Shown here piece after piece: positions 7,755-10,691 of a stretch of DNA of 10,691 nt. The DNA is from an uncultured delta proteobacterium. GTDB taxonomy: Bacteria > RBG-13-61-14 > DRUE01. The notes beneath the pieces were generated by a model that saw only the letters and a list, made by a program, of their open reading frames with translations, did not search any database and was not told where the DNA came from. The position numbers and the translations under genes are program-made. The stretch's first letter is position 1. Every line of letters starts with the position of its first letter. The DNA lies in the NCBI GenBank assembly GCA_903897985.1, contig CAIUDS010000040.1:1-10691 (forward strand), read 5' to 3'.

Positions 7755-7783
7755 TTCAAAACCTTCGGGGGATAGGCTATAAT
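7755..7783 (+). promoter_or_regulatory. Candidate sigma-70 promoter before the AOR gene
   Basis: TTCAAA (four of six bases of TTGACA) at 7755-7760, a 17-base spacer, and a perfect TATAAT at 7778-7783. It lies in the only sizeable gap of the sugar block and would start RNA near 7790, about 16 bases before the AOR ATG. It suggests that AOR and the aldolase can be transcribed apart from rhaI-rhaB. No operator palindrome was recognised nearby. Confidence 0.5.
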
Positions 7784-7805
7784 TGTTTGGGGATGAGAAA
7801 AGGGA

Positions 7806-9605
7806 ATGACTGAAAAAATGGCTTATGGATTTTGGGGCAGGTTTTTGGAAGTGAACCTGACCAGCGGACGCGCGGAGAGCAAGCCGCTTTCTCCGCAGAT
7901 CATGTCCGACTATCTGGGCGGACGGGGTCTGGCCGCGAAATTGTTTTCCGACGCGGTGGATCCGAAATGCGACCCGCTCGGCAAAGACAATGTGATCGTG
8001 ATCGCGACCTCGCCCCTGCTCGGGACCAACGCGCCGACCTCCTGCCGCGGGCACATGGTTTTCAAAAGCCCGCTCACCAACATGATCGGGTCGAGCAATT
8101 CCGGCGGGACCTGGGCCTCGGGCCTGAAAGGCTCAGGCTATGATGCCATCGTGATCAAAGGCAAGGCAGGCGAGCCTGTGATGATCGAGCTCAAGCCGGA
8201 CCATGCCGAGATCGCGCCTTGCAAGGAGCTCTGGGGAAAGGATGTGCCCGAGACCACTGATCATCTGGCGGAAACCAAAAAGGGCGGCAAGGTGCTGTGC
8301 ATCGGGCCGGCCGGCGAGAACCTAGTCCGGTTCGCCGCGGTTTTGAACAACAAGAACCGGGCTTATGGCAGGTCCGGACCGGGCGCGGTCTGGGGGAGTA
8401 AGAACCTCAAGGCGATCCTGGTCTCGGGCAAAAACAAGATCGAGATCCAGGACGCGGAACGGTATCAGTCGGGACTGGACCAGGCGAACTATCTGCTCCG
8501 GCAGGCGCCCATCACCAAGCGGCTGTTAAAGGAACTGGGCACCGCGGGTTTGATCAAGCTGATCGGCATCATTGACATGCTCCCGCATAAAAATTTCCAG
8601 GATGTCACGCATCGGGACGAGGATTTGGACCGGGTCTCGGGCGAGGCGCTTAGGGACCTGATCCTGGAAAAAGCGGGCGCTTGTTTTCGCTGCCCGCTTG
8701 CCTGTCAGCGTCATACACGGATCGGCGGGAAAAAAGGCGAGGGCCCGGAATACGAGACCATGATCATGATGGGCCCGGACTGCGGGGTGTATGACCTCGA
8801 AGCGATTGCAAAAGCGAACTATCTCTGCAACGAGCTCGGGATGGACACCATGAGTTTCGGCGGCACGGTGGCCGCGGCGATGGAGTTGTTCGAGCGGGGC
8901 GCGGTCGCGAAAGACGACACCGGCGGGATGGAACTCAAGTTCGGGAACGCGGGGATTTTGGAAAAGCTGGCGGAAATGACCGCGTTTCGCAAGGGCATCG
9001 GCGACAAGCTGGCCGAGGGCTCGCGGGGGCTGGCGAATTTTTTCGAGCATCCCGAATTTTCGATGGCGGTGAAGGGCCTCGAGATCCCGGCTTATGACCC
9101 GCGCTCGTCGTTCACCCAGGCGCTCGGATATATGACCTCGCCGACCGGGGCGTGCCATTTGCGGGGCGGGTATGCGGCGTCGCTGGCGTTCTTCGGGGGC
9201 ACGAAGGAAATCCCGAGGTTCAGCCTGCAGCAGGCCGCGGTGGCGGTGAGGAATTTGCAGAATTTGGGGATTTTGCAGGACAGCCTGGGAATTTGCCGGT
9301 TCACGGGGTTTGCGTTTTCCGCGGACCCGTGGGCGCGGATGGTGAGCGGCGTGACCGGGCTGGACTTCTCGACGCGGACGCTGGAGGAAATCGCGAACCG
9401 GGTTGCGGACCTCGAGCGGGTTTTCAATCTGGAGGCGGGAGCGAAAGCGGAGGATGACACTTTGCCGGAGCGGTTCAGCAAGGAGCCGATTGTGGTTTCG
9501 GGCAAGGAACGGGTGATTCCGAAAGAGACGATCGAGCGGATGCGCAACGATTATTATACGGTGCGGGGATGGGATGAGCAAGGGAAGCCGAGGGATAAGA
9601 AATGA
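7806..9605 (+). CDS. aor: Tungsten-type aldehyde:ferredoxin oxidoreductase (AOR family)
   Basis: Oxidises aldehydes to carboxylic acids (or the reverse) with ferredoxin as electron partner, using a bis-pterin tungsten cofactor and one [4Fe-4S] cluster in the cytoplasm of anaerobes. The 599 residues match AOR length. Seen: the N-terminal domain (YGFWGRFLEVNLTSG, SSNSGGTWASGLKGSGYDAIVIKG), a pterin-region segment CIGPAGENLVRFAAVLNN followed by GRSGPGAVWGSKNLKAI, the cluster motif C293-x2-C296-x3-C300 (CFRCPLAC), PEYET near 314-318, His451 in GACHLRGGY, and the fourth cluster ligand Cys497 in DSLGICRF. These positions closely track Pyrococcus AOR, as I recall it. The start is uncertain: ATG 7806 and in-frame ATG 7818 (MAYGFW) are both possible, and the shorter form resembles family N-termini better. 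The stop overlaps the aldolase start by ATGA. Lactaldehyde as substrate is inferred from context. No cofactor-assembly or ferredoxin gene is present in the window. Confidence 0.9.
   Translation: MTEKMAYGFWGRFLEVNLTSGRAESKPLSPQIMSDYLGGRGLAAKLFSDAVDPKCDPLGKDNVIVIATSPLLGTNAPTSCRGHMVFKSPLTNMIGSSNSGGTWASGLKGSGYDAIVIKGKAGEPVMIELKPDHAEIAPCKELWGKDVPETTDHLAETKKGGKVLCIGPAGENLVRFAAVLNNKNRAYGRSGPGAVWGSKNLKAILVSGKNKIEIQDAERYQSGLDQANYLLRQAPITKRLLKELGTAGLIKLIGIIDMLPHKNFQDVTHRDEDLDRVSGEALRDLILEKAGACFRCPLACQRHTRIGGKKGEGPEYETMIMMGPDCGVYDLEAIAKANYLCNELGMDTMSFGGTVAAAMELFERGAVAKDDTGGMELKFGNAGILEKLAEMTAFRKGIGDKLAEGSRGLANFFEHPEFSMAVKGLEIPAYDPRSSFTQALGYMTSPTGACHLRGGYAASLAFFGGTKEIPRFSLQQAAVAVRNLQNLGILQDSLGICRFTGFAFSADPWARMVSGVTGLDFSTRTLEEIANRVADLERVFNLEAGAKAEDDTLPERFSKEPIVVSGKERVIPKETIERMRNDYYTVRGWDEQGKPRDKK
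9591..9595 (+). promoter_or_regulatory. Shine-Dalgarno site for the aldolase gene
   Basis: AGGGA six bases before the ATG at 9602, with a further AGGGAAG at 9581-9587. It confirms the start that overlaps the AOR stop. Confidence 0.6.
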
Positions 9606-10691
9606 GTGAGAAGTGGAAACAGAGCGAGGAGTTGGTGAGGCTGTATCGCGGGATCGGCAAAGCGTCGTTGACCTATGACATCCAGGACAGCCATAGCGGG
9701 AATATCTGCATGCGGATCAAGGACGAGAAGGGCCGGGAGCGGATGGTGATCACCTCGACCGGCAGCCAGAAGGGAGACCTCGAGCCCGAGCACCTCTGCA
9801 TGCCCGCGATTGACCAGGCCGACTTCGGTTATTACAAGGCCTCGTCCGAAACGGACATCCACGCCAAGATCATTTCCATCCCGGGCGTGGATGCCTCGAT
9901 GCACGCGCACACCAAGGAGCTGACCATCGCGACCATCGAGGACACCGAAGGTACGCACCAGCCGGAAAGGTTCATCCCGGTTGATCCGCTGGGATATTAT
10001 TATTTGCACGGCGAGGTCCCGGTGGACTGGTTTGCGGTGCCGAGCGGGTCGCCGGAGATGGCCGCGAAAATCCCGGAGCGGTTAAAGGACCACCCGGTGA
10101 CCTCGATCCAGGGACATGGCGCCTTCGCCAAGGGCCGCAGCATCAAAGAGGCTTTTTTTCTGCTTTGCATCGTGAACAACTCCGGCTATATCGTGAACCT
10201 CTGCCGCAAGCTCAAGGTCGAGCTCGAGACCTTGCGCCAGGCGATCCGGCAGAACCCGGACGCGTTTTTCAGCTACCCGCTGCCCGAGTATCAGGTCGAG
10301 GGAGACGACGCCAGCGATTTCAAACATGACGAGGAACTGGTGAAGGAATTCGGCAAAGCCGGGAACCGGATTTTCGAGTCGCGGCTCTCTCCGTTTTACA
10401 CCGGCTCGATGTCGCTACGGGGCGTCAGGACCATGTTCTACGCGCCCAAGGCCTCGATGCCCAGAGACTTGGGCGGGCCGCTGCTGGAATTGCCGCTTCA
10501 GGATGACGGCAAGGATGAAGAGTTGAAAATCCACCGCGCCATTTACGGCGAGAGCAATTTCCAGACCGTGATGCACTGCTATGTCCCGGAGGCCGAGGCC
10601 TGCAGCCATTTTATTTATCCGGGCGAGCGCGAGCCTTCGGCCCGGATGGTGCCGGTGGATGCGGAGGGCAGTTTTCTGTATCTGGTGATCC
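9602..10691 (+). CDS. Tandem-domain class II aldolase/adducin family protein (3' end cut by window)
   Basis: The visible 363 residues stay open to the window edge. The N-terminal class II aldolase domain (about 8-200) has SGNI at 32-35, the phosphate-loop-like ITSTGS at 50-55, Glu83 in SSETDIH, the zinc pair His101/His103 (MHAH) and His172 (QGHG). All expected catalytic and zinc residues are therefore present. After a linker, a second copy of the fold begins near 245. GSMSLR, Glu307, His311 and His325 repeat the Glu83, His87 and His101 spacing exactly at an offset of 224 residues, but the second zinc histidine is Tyr327 (HCY), so this domain looks degenerate. In this context the likely reaction is cleavage of L-rhamnulose-1-phosphate to dihydroxyacetone phosphate and L-lactaldehyde (the RhaD/RhaE role); another sugar phosphate is possible. 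Translation is coupled to AOR. Confidence 0.82.
   Translation, partial: MSEKWKQSEELVRLYRGIGKASLTYDIQDSHSGNICMRIKDEKGRERMVITSTGSQKGDLEPEHLCMPAIDQADFGYYKASSETDIHAKIISIPGVDASMHAHTKELTIATIEDTEGTHQPERFIPVDPLGYYYLHGEVPVDWFAVPSGSPEMAAKIPERLKDHPVTSIQGHGAFAKGRSIKEAFFLLCIVNNSGYIVNLCRKLKVELETLRQAIRQNPDAFFSYPLPEYQVEGDDASDFKHDEELVKEFGKAGNRIFESRLSPFYTGSMSLRGVRTMFYAPKASMPRDLGGPLLELPLQDDGKDEELKIHRAIYGESNFQTVMHCYVPEAEACSHFIYPGEREPSARMVPVDAEGSFLYLVI

Noticed and set aside
7761..7770. CCTTCGGGG as a terminator hairpin after rhaB
   Set aside because: The stem is only two to three base pairs around a TTCG loop and no T-run follows.
7793..7813. A six-codon reading frame (MRKGND) overlapping the AOR start, as a possible leader peptide
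   Set aside because: Very short, no regulatory codon run and no terminator-like hairpin; likely chance.
8526..9581. A 351-codon minus-strand open frame opposite AOR
   Set aside because: Arg/His/Pro-rich, no motif, and AOR on the other strand has complete cofactor motifs.

Overview
The window (10,691 bases, GC-rich, roughly 60% by eye) is tightly packed bacterial DNA with seven protein genes, all on the + strand. Gaps are short (at most 76 bases) and three junctions overlap by four bases (ATGA, TTGA, ATGA). I see no rRNA, tRNA, CRISPR, insertion sequence or phage gene. A tungsten-type aldehyde:ferredoxin oxidoreductase, a Pseudomonas-type rhamnose isomerase and DUF374-type acyltransferases together suggest an uncultured, anaerobic, Gram-negative-type sugar degrader. 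A candidate phylum near Omnitrophota or another PVC-like lineage is my guess, but nothing here fixes the taxonomy.

Region 1 (2-4909) is a ribosome-modification and lipid block. rimO, the S12 methylthiotransferase, overlaps an AMP-forming long-chain acyl-CoA synthetase by ATGA. Two tandem, diverged lysophospholipid-acyltransferase-family paralogues (DUF374 type, about 60% identical by eye) follow. A plausible reading is that the synthetase activates fatty acids and the acyltransferases attach acyl groups to lipid acceptors, functionally resembling a split E. coli Aas. That link is inference from gene order.

Region 2 (4910-4964) is a 55-base AT-rich gap inside GC-rich surroundings. It holds a solitary repeat-like half site (GGGGTCAGGTCT), three consecutive six-base palindromes and a strong Shine-Dalgarno sequence for the next gene.

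Region 3 (4965-10691) is a deoxysugar catabolic block: rhaI-type L-rhamnose isomerase, rhaB-type rhamnulokinase (TTG start overlapping the rhaI stop), a candidate promoter, a tungsten-type aldehyde:ferredoxin oxidoreductase (AOR), and, overlapping it by ATGA, a class II aldolase protein cut by the window end. That last protein contains two class II aldolase domains; the second has lost a zinc-binding histidine. Classical rhamnose breakdown runs isomerase, kinase, aldolase, giving dihydroxyacetone phosphate and L-lactaldehyde. The block supplies all three steps plus a ferredoxin-linked aldehyde oxidase where an NAD-dependent lactaldehyde dehydrogenase is usually found. I propose it as an anaerobic variant of rhamnose catabolism in which lactaldehyde oxidation reduces ferredoxin. 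This is the most interesting idea in the window and is untested.
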